DNA of 64,000 nt from contig VSDK01018474.1 of NCBI GenBank assembly GCA_009767595.1, positions 657,676-721,675 on the forward strand. The letters are read 5' to 3'. The position numbers and the translations under genes were made by a program. Source of the stretch: Symbiodinium kawagutii. Lineage: Eukaryota > Sar > Dinophyceae > Suessiales > Symbiodiniaceae. The notes under the pieces were generated by a model, which was not told the origin of the DNA, searched no databases, and saw only the letters and a list, made by a program, of their open reading frames with translations. Every line of letters starts with the position of its first letter. Positions within the stretch are counted from its first letter, which is position 1. Below, in pieces: positions 1 to 10,000 of this stretch.

Positions 1-179
1 CAGTGTGATGGTTGGATGGGGGTGCGAACAGGGATTTAGTTGCTGTAGAGCATCACGCAGTGTGATGGTTGGATGGGGGTGCGAACAGGGATTTAGTTGC
101 TGTAGAGCATCACGCAGTGTGATGGTTGGATGGGGGTGCGAACAGGGATTTTGTTGTTGCAGAGCATCACGCAGTGTGA
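1..179. repeat. 57-bp tandem repeat, about 3.1 copies
   Basis: Units start at 1, 58 and 115, and a partial fourth starts at 172. Copies 1 and 2 are identical; copy 3 differs at a few bases. The period is 57 = 19 codons, so a plus-strand frame stays open through the array (5-256). The array is cut by the window edge, so the true copy number is unknown. The open frame may be only a by-product of a period divisible by three. Confidence 0.9.
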
Positions 180-601
180 GTTTTTTATTAAGAAATAATT
201 TTATGTGCATGTTAGTGCAAATCATTAATTGTAATTATAAACGTAGTTACTTGTAAAAAATCTGTTTTCCCAAAAATAGAGTCTAGTAAATTACTCTCCC
301 CAAAAATTAGAGTCCATTTTCTTGTTTAATAAATTTTCTTAACACAGTTATCGACCGTACTTGCTATTGTGTATATGTTGGGACCGATCGTTCAGTACAT
401 AGATGCATCTGTATATGCAAAATGGGGATGCTGTTTGGGAGACCGAGTAAACACCGCCAATTTCAAAACACATTTCTGATCCCGAGTCTGTGGAACCCTT
501 CCTGTATGGAAACAAACATGATTAACATATCCCAAGTATGCTTGATGGCATGTGTGCCATACCTGTTTTGCATGCAACAGTCACATGACATTCCGTTATC
601 C
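180..601. other. non-coding, AT-rich
   Basis: I see no convincing gene here. The overlapping frames on both strands at 392-742 shadow each other and run into the MITE pair that follows. Confidence 0.5.
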
Positions 602-696
602 ATTTGGGTTATTCTCAAAATAGAGAACCCCCAAGAATGGCGGTTCATTACTTCACATGACCGGGGGTACCTCTATGGCTTGAGAAACACTCATTT
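602..696. mobile_element. MITE family 1, copy 1
   Basis: This is a short inverted-repeat element. The left end reads ATTCTCAAAATAGAGAACCC and the right end GGCTTGAGAAACACT. Eight bases, CATTTGGG, occur directly at both edges (601-608 and 692-699) and look like a target-site duplication. It has no coding capacity. It abuts the next copy. Confidence 0.75.
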
Positions 697-803
697 GGGG
701 GTTTGTCAAAATAGGGGTGCCCCCAAATCATCTAGTTATTAACCATTTATAGTAATAAACCATCCATTTTTTGGGTACCCCTATTGTGAGAAACACCCAT
801 TTG
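692..803. mobile_element. MITE family 1, copy 2
   Basis: The inner ends TCAAAATAGGGG and GTACCCCTATTGTGAGAAAC are the family signature. CATTTG is repeated directly at both edges. The left edge is shared with copy 1, so the two sit in tandem. The centre carries the family-typical run around TTATTAACCATTTATAGTAA. Confidence 0.8.
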
Positions 804-944
804 TGAAGCGAAAAACACAGCAGTTCTTTCCATGCTGCTGTCGCTCCGCTCAGGTTTAGTGTCAACCTATGTGAGGCACTGCACGGCTGTTGAGTTGATG
901 GGCTGCGACTGCCTGGTGTTTTGTATGTGCTCCTATGCACATAT
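804..944. other. non-coding spacer
   Basis: No supported feature. It carries a short GC-rich stretch between the MITE pair and a GATA-type microsatellite. Confidence 0.4.
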
Positions 945-1018
945 GTGGAGATAGATAGATAGCTAGCTAGCTAGCTAGATAGATAGATAGATAGATATAT
1001 ATATATATATAGATATTA
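945..1018. repeat. GATA / GCTA / TA microsatellite
   Basis: Runs of GATA, then GCTA, then GATA again pass into an alternating TA tract. This is simple sequence repeat expansion. Confidence 0.9.
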
Positions 1019-1659
1019 TAGTTCATGTAGATAACGGCGTGCATTTGCACATGGCGCTATACCCAAACGGCGTTTTCCAACCATTCAGGATTCCTCCACC
1101 GCATGTAGATATACCCATGTGCGTTTCTTTTCGCTGTTTACATAGAGTAATTGTCTAAAGCATCCTCGTAAAAGTACAGGCTGAGGACATCAATATGGAC
1201 GACACCAAGTGTATAGCCACTGCTCAACAGAATTTGCATCTTACTTTGTGTATGGATTTCATTGGACTGGTCAGTAGCTCGAAGCTGTTTGGTAGTCCTT
1301 TCAATTCACGGTGGATCAAGATACAATACATCAAGGGATAAATCAATTTGATTTGCACTTTACTTATTTCTTGAGGGTGTAGTTCCCATGTCGAGCAAAA
1401 AGACCGGTGTCTAGCGGCCGCAGCATGAGCTACTGCTGGGGGGATAGCACCAAACTCACTATGCCGTTTTGCCGCCCTGGTTCTATATGTGTTTTCCTTG
1501 TTGCAGGACATGTCATAGACATGCAACCACTGATGACCGGTTGGTTCTTTTCCATGCATTTGGATGGATTGTTGCTGGGGCTGTCGTTGTTGCTGTCGAT
1601 GCTGATGTTGCCGTATTTTCTTGTAAGTATCAACCACTATACTTTTTTAGTATCACCCA
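1019..1659. other. no supported gene
   Basis: Frames exist on both strands (for example 1407-1826 plus and 1224-1637 minus), but they overlap each other and the plus frame continues into a simple repeat. I find no domain or splice support. Confidence 0.4.
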
Positions 1660-1836
1660 ATGATGGCCATCATTCCTCATCATTCCTCATCATCACTCAT
1701 CATCATTCATCATCTCCCATCATCACTCATCAGCATTCATCATCATTCATCATCACCCATCATCATTCATCATCACCCATCATCGCCCATCATCTCCCAT
1801 CATCACCCATCATCACCCATCATTAACCATCACCTT
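1660..1836. repeat. TCATCA / CCCATCATCA minisatellite
   Basis: Degenerate units of about 10-12 bases, such as CATCATTCATCATCACC, are repeated roughly fifteen times. The several open frames across it reflect the repeat's lack of stop codons. Confidence 0.9.
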
Positions 1837-2216
1837 AATTGGTTGTTGTGATTCCTCCCACCCAAACGCAAGCCGGATCCCAGGATGGACCCCTGGAAGA
1901 TGTGCCAGGAGGAAGTTACGGAGTCCCAGAGTTTCAGCTGGTACAAGCAGGTGCAACCATCAAAATCTCTGGGAACACCGGGAAAGTCAAAGGAAACCGG
2001 AAAAAAAAGTCGTGGGAAAATCGCTTATGGTGATTTCAAGATTGGGAAATCCTGAACGGGAAATCTATACACGTTACCGATGTAAAGGGAAGGGATCACT
2101 TGGATTTTCTCATGGGAAATCCTAAACTCGGTGATATCAATCTATGGGACGGCCTTCAGCTTTGATTCTGGTGGCATTGAGGGGCTGGTGTTGTTTCCCC
2201 TCAAAATTTGGGTCTT
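1837..2216. other. no supported gene
   Basis: Mixed-composition sequence with several repeats of the word GGGAAATCC around 2013-2130. A short plus frame at 1839-2033 has no recognisable feature. Confidence 0.35.
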
Positions 2217-2332
2217 CCACTTGGGTGTTTCTCAAAGTAACGGTACTCCTAAATCATCCAATGTACACCATTTCTAGTCATAAGCCAACCATTTCTGGGG
2301 TACCCCTATTGTGAGAAAGCCCCGCCACTTGG
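2217..2332. mobile_element. MITE family 1, copy 3
   Basis: The left end is GTGTTTCTCAAAGTAACGG and the right end GTACCCCTATTGTGAGAAAG. CCACTTGG occurs directly at both edges (2217-2224 and 2325-2332), a clean 8-base candidate target-site duplication. The core resembles copy 2. Confidence 0.8.
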
Positions 2333-2737
2333 ATGCGACCAGCTTCCAAGTGACCAACCCATGGCCATCCCCAACCCCTCTGGCGTCACCGAGACGATGG
2401 ATATCAGACGGTGAAGCCTGGGGGTCATTGTGAAGTGAGCTGCCGCGGACGCTTCGTGCGGGCCTTGACCGAGCTACTGATTTTGGTGGATCAGCCGGTT
2501 ATACCAGGATTTAGAAGGCTGGATTTACCCATGGTTTGCCATCTATCCAACCATCATCTGGTACTTCTACACAGAATTTGACTGCAGCTACTGGTCAATG
2601 GAGTTGCAATCATAAAGTATAGGGGTTAGTTCACACGGCTTAGAAGGTTATGTACCATGGTTGTATCCCAGAGCCCAGATGCACGGCCGAGATGCACATC
2701 CGGTTGTACGGGACTCACGACAGCGCACTTGCCATAC
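2333..2737. other. no supported gene
   Basis: No domain-bearing frame was seen between the MITE and the simple repeat. Confidence 0.35.
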
Positions 2738-3000
2738 ATACAGACAAACAGACAGACAGACATACAGACATTCATGCAGACATACATGCTGACATACAGA
2801 ATACCTACATACGTACTGACTCACTCTCTTACTCATTAACTCACTTACTTACGCACTGACTCACTTACTTACTCACTTCCTCACTTACCCATTCACTCAC
2901 TCACTGAATCATTTACTTACTTTTTCACTCACTCACTCACTTACTTACGCACTTACTTACTTGCATACTTGCATGCTAACATAGGTGCATACTTGCATAC
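2738..3000. repeat. CAGA/CATA then ACTC/ACTT simple repeats
   Basis: The first half is tetranucleotide CAGA/CATA. From about 2818 it changes to degenerate ACTC/ACTT units. The small frames on both strands are by-products of the repeats. Confidence 0.9.
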
Positions 3001-4923
3001 TTGCCATCCATCCACTATATACAATCCACATGGAGGATGCTAAGAACCAATCCTTTTAGCCCATGGCTTCTTGAATCAAATGGTTGCCGTAGGCAGAGTT
3101 TGTAGCTGTGAAAGGCTCGCCTCCACATAGATCAGCAGGGATCCTGTTTCAAACGCTTCCTGGCGATCTATTGGTTGGAAAGTACTGTCTATGGCAGGAG
3201 ATTCCCAGACATTTCTCAGTCAATTCTTTGCATTTCTGCGTGTCTTGTTATCTGAGCTTTCCGGTTGTGAACTGTTGTGCAAGGCACAAAAGGGGCTGTC
3301 CGCAGTGAGTCCACAGCTGCCAAAGCCATTGTGCACCAGCGAAACTAGCAAACTTTGCACGAAAAAGATCAGTAGTTGCGTCTAGTACCTGGCAGGTGCC
3401 CGATTTATAGATAGTGATTTCATGTGATTTCAATGTTTTGATCGCTGGGGTGGTAGCTGCCAGTCAGAACAGCAGGCGGAAGCCATCACCGTCGGCAGTC
3501 ACCATGATGGGTGGGGTCAGAATGCCACTACCAACTACCACACTGACTCCCACCCCTCCCCGGAAGTCACTTGGATGGCTGCTAGGTCGGAGTGAGCACT
3601 TCTGGTACATGTCCACTGAACCTCGCCCTCAGTCGGGTCAGCAGGTTGATCCCCCGTTTTTCCGATGGCGGTTGGGGATACCAACAACCCAACTCCTGAC
3701 GTCGAACAAGCAATGACAACCGACAAGTATCAAGTATCATTCGCCATCATCCATCATGAGTCATTGGAAACCGTTTTCAATCATCAGCCATCAATTCTGA
3801 GATATTCTGGGTATTCATTTGTGGATCATCATTAGCCTTCATCTACCATCAGCAGCAATCATTAGTCATGACCTACCACCATCAACCACAAATCCAACCT
3901 GTATCAAACATCATCAACCAAAAATATCAAGCAGTATACTCACAATCCATATTACCAACTGGGTTTTCAACAATCATTATTCAAGTAAGCGTAATCTCAA
4001 CACAGAAACCATGCTATCAACGACATAGACAAGTATTCCGCAAATAGACCGGGGAGCATTGACATGGCTCCAACCTGGTTCATGTTTGTTCAAACGTTCG
4101 CAACACCGACGTTTCTCTTATATAGGTGCAAAGAGATCGGATGTATTTCGTAGGTCTTCGGAAGCAGGAAGATCGTTCGGAACAAAGACATGCGAAGCAA
4201 CGTGGTAAACACGGATGATCGATGACCAGTTAAAACATCTCCAAGTCGGCAGGGCTGATCCATGGCCGAGGAACAATACAGACCCATGGCATCGCCTGGA
4301 TTTCGTGGGAAGCTCAGTGGCCACGACTCGCGGCTAAGCCATTGCCATGGTCCCACTCGTTGCAAGGAGGCGGCTGGGCCCACTAATCAGTGCAAGTTCT
4401 CCTGATTAGCCAGTAGGTTTTGCTTCCTGTAGAGAGGTTAGAGGAGTTTAGAGGAGTTTACCATCATTGATGGTTCAAGATGGAGCCTCTCATCACCAAC
4501 GGATGTTGATGGGACTGTTGATAGGGCTGTTGATGGTTTCGCGTCATTCTGCGCCTTTCTGTAGTGTTGATGGGGTTCCACTGCCTGATGGGCTTCCACC
4601 ACCACTTGGGATAAACTACTCACTTCTCAACCTGTCATGGCTTGAACTGACCAGCATCAAATTCAACCCTCAACAGAAGTTCAACAGATGGCACTGCTCC
4701 TTCAAAGCCAAAGATGATGAATGTGGAACATGCTTAATTACTGACAATTAATACATAAATCACATGCAGATGAATTGAATAGCTTAGCTTAGATAATTAG
4801 ATTAGATATCAATTGATTCAAAACCATGATATTTATGATGTATATCAAAATCAAAATCAAGATAGATATAGATAGTCTTGACAGTTCCTTGACAGTTTCT
4901 ATTTGTTTAGATGGCGATAAAAC
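3001..4923. other. intergenic stretch, no supported gene
   Basis: Contains degenerate CATCA-rich sequence at 3740-3970 and several frames of 60-100 codons (for example 3414-3716 and 4467-4751 plus, 4090-4383 minus). None has a recognisable domain, and opposite-strand frames overlap, so none is called. Confidence 0.4.
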
Positions 4924-5097
4924 ATGGTTCTCTCGTTGCGGATCGTTTGTTCTCGATTCCTTCGCCGCCGCCGCCCTTCCCGGCGCTCCCAGGATCCTCC
5001 GCTGCAATGCGATTGTCCCGATGACTTGGAGCCGTGGCCCGAAGGCACCCGAAACGTGGAGACGTTGCAACGTACTTCTGCAGATATGCAGAAGTAA
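4924..5097 (+). CDS. small Arg-rich ORF or first exon (hypothetical)
   Basis: I do not recognise this product. A 57-codon frame starts at an ATG in a good context (AACATGG) and lies in a locally GC-rich island within AT-rich DNA. The N-terminus has a hydrophobic-basic segment (VLSLRIVCSRFL) followed by RRRR and a basic stretch. The C-terminal half is acidic and polar (CPDDLEPWPEG). It ends at TAA, but a GTAAAC just before the stop could be a splice donor, making this a first exon. Two other frames across the island are also open on both strands, so the strand is not certain. Confidence 0.3.
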   Translation: MVLSLRIVCSRFLRRRRPSRRSQDPPLQCDCPDDLEPWPEGTRNVETLQRTSADMQK

Positions 5098-5134
5098 ACA
5101 CGGTGAAACACATGTGAATGTCATGTCATCTTTA

Positions 5135-5222
5135 AATATATATATATATATATATTTATATACACATCTATATCTATCTCTATTTATCTATATTTATTTT
5201 GTATATATATATATATATATAT
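5135..5222. repeat. TA-rich microsatellites
   Basis: Two pure TA tracts (about 5136-5156 and 5200-5222) flank TATC/TATT-type repeats. Confidence 0.9.
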
Positions 5223-5308
5223 ACTTACCTAGAGCCTAGTTGTGCCTTTTTTTAGCATGCCCTTTCAGGAATCCAGACTTTTGCTCAAAAGCGTGGATAT
5301 TTCACAAG

Positions 5309-5340
5309 AGTAGCGTAATTTTGAAAAGTAGCGTATTTTA
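5309..5340. repeat. AGTAGCGTATTTT repeat, upstream copy
   Basis: Two adjacent copies of AGTAGCGTAATTTT / AGTAGCGTATTTTA are spaced 18 bases apart. The same word pair recurs at 21239-21277, beyond the three-gene block, and a related array lies at 13231-13355. Confidence 0.6.
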
Positions 5341-5637
5341 GCAATATGCATCTTAACCTCATAATTCTGAGATATTCTCAGCATCACAAAGCCCAATATC
5401 ATGGGTGCATTTCCCAATTGTAGGTGCTTCATCTCCCAATTATGGAACATCATGTTGTACCAACTTCGTTCACAATAAATCACATTGGAGATTCTGGATG
5501 GATCACGCAACTTAATACCCCATTGTACTTACCGAATAGAACCTTTTATCAGAAACAATGGTTTGGTTCCAAACATTTTTGAATAGTCAAGGGTCTACTT
5601 AGTCAATCAAGACACTCAATCGTACCCTACCTATCCC

Positions 5638-5766
5638 ATGTCATTCCCTCCAGCGAATGAGCGCCAGCGTTTTTGCCGGTGGCAGCCGGTAGCAGCTGCA
5701 GCATCGAGTCAGCTGTGGCATCGATCGACTCGAGGTGCCAACCTCAGCGGAGCAGCTGCAGCTCAG
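5638..5766 (+). CDS. Ala/Gln-rich exon candidate (hypothetical)
   Basis: This is a 43-codon frame from ATG to a strong donor (CAG|GTGAGC), locally GC-rich, ending GAAAAQ. The product is low-complexity and I do not recognise it. It does not join in frame to the next acceptor (ATTCAG at 5825-5830), where a stop follows after eight codons. It is therefore probably not the N-terminus of the large gene that starts at 5861. It may be a leader exon or a chance frame. Confidence 0.25.
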
Positions 5767-5824
5767 GTGAGCGGTTGTTGAAGGTGATCTGGAGTAAACC
5801 AACTGGATTGTGTAGCCATAGTGC

Positions 5825-5860
5825 ATTCAGGCACCATCCTATCTAATCAATCTATGAGAA
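5825..5860 (+). promoter_or_regulatory. possible spliced-leader acceptor for the 5.86-17.16 kb gene
   Basis: TGCATTCAG|G ends a pyrimidine-containing stretch 30 bases before the ATG at 5861. Dinoflagellate mRNAs normally receive a trans-spliced leader at an AG acceptor just upstream of the start codon. This is position and pattern only. Confidence 0.3.
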
Positions 5861-7054
5861 ATGGAGGCCCCAGCGGATACACTTCTTGAAACAGACCTGC
5901 CGCCCTTGAAGCTTTTTTGGATCTTCAGCTGGTAACCCTGTTGACACCATGTTGGGTATGATGGGTGTTGGCAAAATGCCATCTTTGAAAGACGTCTCAC
6001 GAGAATGGGAGAGAGATGAGGCGCTGAGGCAGCGTGTGCGCCAATCCAAGACCCTTCTTGAGTGGGACCGCATTGATACCAAAAAGATCAACATCCTGAA
6101 TGCTGACATCAACTACTTGGTGCTGAAACCCTTAGCAAAGCGTCTCCGTGACAGTAATGGTGAAGTGGGCATGATTCACATCCCTCAAATTCAGACCCAG
6201 AAACTTGGTTCAATATTATGTGCATGGTACCTGTTTTCTATTTCCATGATTATTAGATAATTTGTCAGCCCAAATGTAGTAATGGGTTAGGGTACCCAAA
6301 TTAGATCATACTTAATCCAACTTAAGGCTTGCAATCATCTCCCAACCTCCATCCCAAGGATGAAGCTGTTCTATGGCATCATGGGCCACGCGCTTCCGTC
6401 TGAAAGAGATTTGAAGGATGAGGCCAAGTCTATCAAATCTTTCCTAGTTCTCATCAAGCAGAAGCTCTCACGCCAACAAGTCTGCCGATCCCAGAATTTT
6501 AGGATTTTGATGGCACTCGTCTATAACCCAGACGCGGATCAGCCGGACAGGGATGTTGTGTTGAAACAATACAGGTTTGCTGGTTCCCCGACTACCTTTT
6601 GTACACTTGTCTATCAGCATGTTTCTGCTGGAATGATGGGGTAAAAGTTAATGAATGATTCCACCTGGATCCTTTACCATTGCCTGCCATACCGGGTCAG
6701 TGTTACAATTGGATAGGAACCATTGCCCTGAAGGAGTACAAGACTGAATGGACTCCTCCCCCGGGTGGGGAAGAGATTGATGAAGAGGAAGCTATTGAGA
6801 GGGTTTCAGATGATGAAGATGATTCCCAATCTCCTGCCCCAGAGTCATCCACTATTCAGGACTTGGACTCCGACTTGCCAGGCTTTGATGAACCTGCACT
6901 CGAGGGCTCTGACGACCTGGACTTCGGAGGCGATGAATCCCGTGACAAGAGATTGGACCTGGAGGAGGGTGATCAACATCCTTTAGAGGGCATTGATCCC
7001 AGGAATGATCGAATCCAGCAGTTGGAAAGGATGTTGCTGGCAGCAAGGAAAGAG
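5861..7054 (+). CDS. large gene, exons 1-3 (N-terminal, acidic)
   Basis: Exon 1 begins MEAPADTLLETDLPPLK. To continue into the clear frame with VGKMPSLKDVSREWERDEAL, one T must be dropped from the T6 run at 5913-5918. The rest is a helical, charged segment (LLEWDRIDTKKINILNADIN). Exon 2 (6359-6578) continues with MKLFYGIMGHALPSERD and fits a GA donor with an AG|G acceptor. Exon 3 (6701-7054) starts CYNWIGTIALKEYKTEW, is followed by a Glu/Asp/Ser-rich tail and ends at a canonical donor GTAACT. The acidic stretch and later Lys-rich exon suggest a nuclear, chromatin- or nucleic-acid-associated protein, but that is inference. Confidence 0.55.
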
Positions 7055-10000
7055 GTAACTGCGAAGACCCTCATCACAAATTCAATCAATGGTTTTTAAA
7101 GTACTTTCAAATTCAATAATCTTTTGCCCCATGAGCAAAGCTTTGCTTATCTTCCTATATGGCATGAACATCAATTAATGCATTATTCCGTAGTGACGGC
7201 ATGAACGGGGACCAAAAACTAATAGCCACATAAGTGAGGAATCCTAGTGGTTGGATGATTAAATCCCAAAAAGGCAGTTTAGACCAAATATGTATTTTTT
7301 CTGACTTTCATCAGAACTTAAACGCCTGTTTCTTTGAATCGGTTTCACCCCAGCGTTGCACATACATCGACACCCACCCGAGGAAAGCCAACCTCCTGTC
7401 TACTAAACGTGCGGCGGAGCTGAGCAAGTGTGACAAGACCATCATCATTGATGACAGCATTCCTTTTGCTACGGATTCCAGTGAAACGCAAGTTCACCCT
7501 GACATGGATGGATTGGCAGATCAGTTCCTTGCTCCGCCTGAAACAGTCTTAGATGATGTGCCTACTGCGCCCTTGGTTGCTCGGCACTTGCCGAGTGATG
7601 GATTGGTAAGTTTTTTTTGTTGCAACTTAGTCCTCTCATTAGACCACACTTGGAATACTTGGATCATATCTTGTTTTTCCCAAGAGGCTTAGGTATATAC
7701 TTTAGACTTGGCATCTTGAAACATCATCTATCAAACATCCACCTTTCGCCTCCCAGGTGACCCGTCGTCAGCAAATCAGTCTCAAGACCGATGGAGATGA
7801 GGTGGAAGAGGGTGAGGGAGGAAAGAAAAAGGGAAAAGGTAAGGGACGAGGGAGAGGCAGGGGCAGAGGGAGAGGAGCTAGCGCAAAGAGCAAAGCCAAG
7901 GCCAAAGCCAAGAGCAAAGCCAAGAGTAAAGCCAAGAGCGAAGAGAAAGAAGATGTCCATGATGCTGATGAGGACGCCGGAGAGGAAGAAGAAGAAGAAG
8001 AAGAAGCAAATGAAGCAGATGCCATTGAAGAAGATCAGGAGGAAGAAGGTCAAGAGGAAGTACAGCAGGATGCAGGAGAGGAGGAGGAAGACCAGGATGA
8101 AGAGCCAGTTGAGTCTGAAGCTGTTGCTGAGATCGTCGCAAGCAAGACCGAAGATGGATCCATGACAACAAAGGAGGATGGAAATGAGGAAAGTGATGAT
8201 CTACTGAATCTACTCGAGGACAAGGAAACCTTAGATTCAGATGTGAAAATGGCAAATGCCAAGGATGGATGCGAGAAGGCTGAAGAGGAGGAGGCTGAGG
8301 AAAAAAAGGCGGGAGAGGCAAAGAAGGACCATGGAAAGACAGGATCTGAGGACCGTGAGACAGAAAAGGGGGGCGATCCAACAGAAAGTGAGAAGCCAGC
8401 CAAAAGATCCAAGAAGTCCCAAGAAGACAAATTGCAAGCCAAGAAGAAGACGCCCAAAGCAACAAACTCCAAAGATGCAAATGAGATCAATGCAAGCACA
8501 AAAGCAAACAACGAGACAGCCAAGACAGACATGCAGACTGATGTTGGAAAGGGAACTCCAACTGAGGATTCTAAGGCTAAGGATTCTGAGGAGATTCCAA
8601 AATGTGAGGCAGGTCTGGAGGAGCCCAGCATCAAGACGAAACCCAAGAGAAACCGAAGCGCCAAAGCAGCAGATAACTCGACTGCGAGTGGAGGAAGTGT
8701 GCCAAGTGAGAAGAAGATTCCGAAGAAAACAAAAAAAGGAACGAAGAAAGAGGAGAAGAAAGAGGAGAAGAAAGAGGAGAAGAAAGAGGAGAAGGATGCA
8801 GGTGAGCCACAGGAGGAGATGAAGAGGAAGAGGAGGAAGGGAAGGAGTGAGGCCACCGAGAAAGATCAGAAAAGTCAAGAGGATGCAGAGAAGAATGGAC
8901 AAGCTGAAGAGAAAGATGCCCCCGAGCCCAAGAAACGTCGTGCCCGTGGAGATGGTCCAGCCGCCAGCTTCGCAAGAAGACCATGCCCAGGAAACGCTTA
9001 CTCTAAGGCAAAGTGGTGTGCCTTTTCAAAGGCCTTTGAAGAGAAGGTGAAGCCCAAATTGAAAACGTACTCAGCGCACGAGGACAAGGGTTTTAACTCC
9101 AAAAATGCGCCTTTCGGTATCCTCAAATTTCATATTGTTCAGTAGTCCCTTGATCCATCTAAAGTTATTTCTCAACAGATTCAACCAACATAGATTATTT
9201 TTTAATCAATCTCTTATCCAGCAGCCATCAACCAGTTCCCCCTGTCAGTTCAAGTTTGGTCGTTCGCTTCTGAGCAGTGGGCAGACCAAGACATCGCCAT
9301 TGAAGATTTCCAGGAGAAGGCCTATGCGGCGGCTACTTCCTATGCGGCCACATTAGTTGACAACTGATGATGTTCATCAGGGAGCAAGCTGCAGTGCCTA
9401 AGTACATCATGCCTAGATAATTCTAAAACATCCTAGATAAGGTATACTTGAGATGAAACTCTTAAGAAGTGATATTGAATTAAAACATGAGGTAAGTGTT
9501 CAATCAAGTAACTACAAGTATACATCATACATAGTATGGTCCATGTGGCTAACCATATCTAACCATCATTTTCCATTTGGAGTAGGTAACTGCAGCATGC
9601 ACCAGCCGTGCTTTTCTTTGGCCAGCTGAGAAGCTATGAAATGTGGGAAATCGTTTGGCTGAATTTCAAAGACCGCTCACAGCCTACCTTCAACATGGAG
9701 GGTGCTGGTGGGTGCGCTAGCTGTTGCTTAGTGGTGGCTTTGTTGGGATTCTTGAAGCCTGATGGATTGAAACCTCTTCAAGATAATGGCCTTCTAATCT
9801 ATACCTGTTTCGCACAAACAATGTTTCCCTTGGAGTGTTGCTTGTTTATTATTTTCACTCATCAGGATTCACGGGGTAATATGCCACCTGATTTGCGCAG
9901 ACCATGTGCCACATCCAGCAATCCTTCCAATCGCAAAAAGAGCAGTTTGCATTGGCTGGTGTTGCAATCCAAGATTATCCTTCCAAGTCACCTTATCAAA

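Noticed and set aside
602..803. Spaced repeats that could suggest a CRISPR-like array
   Set aside because: The units are inverted-repeat transposons with target duplications, not short repeats with unique spacers.
2648..2859. Frames on both strands over the CAGA/ACTC repeats
   Set aside because: Simple-sequence artefact with no conserved composition.
7724..8984. Several long minus-strand and alternate plus-strand frames over the Lys/Glu exon
   Set aside because: They are shadows of a strongly biased coding exon. Only the plus frame from 7757 has phase-matched splice sites on both sides.
9365..9367. TGA as the end of a separate gene covering 5861-9367
   Set aside because: A phase-0 donor just upstream and an in-phase exon at 9596 fit a continuing gene better, though this is not proven.
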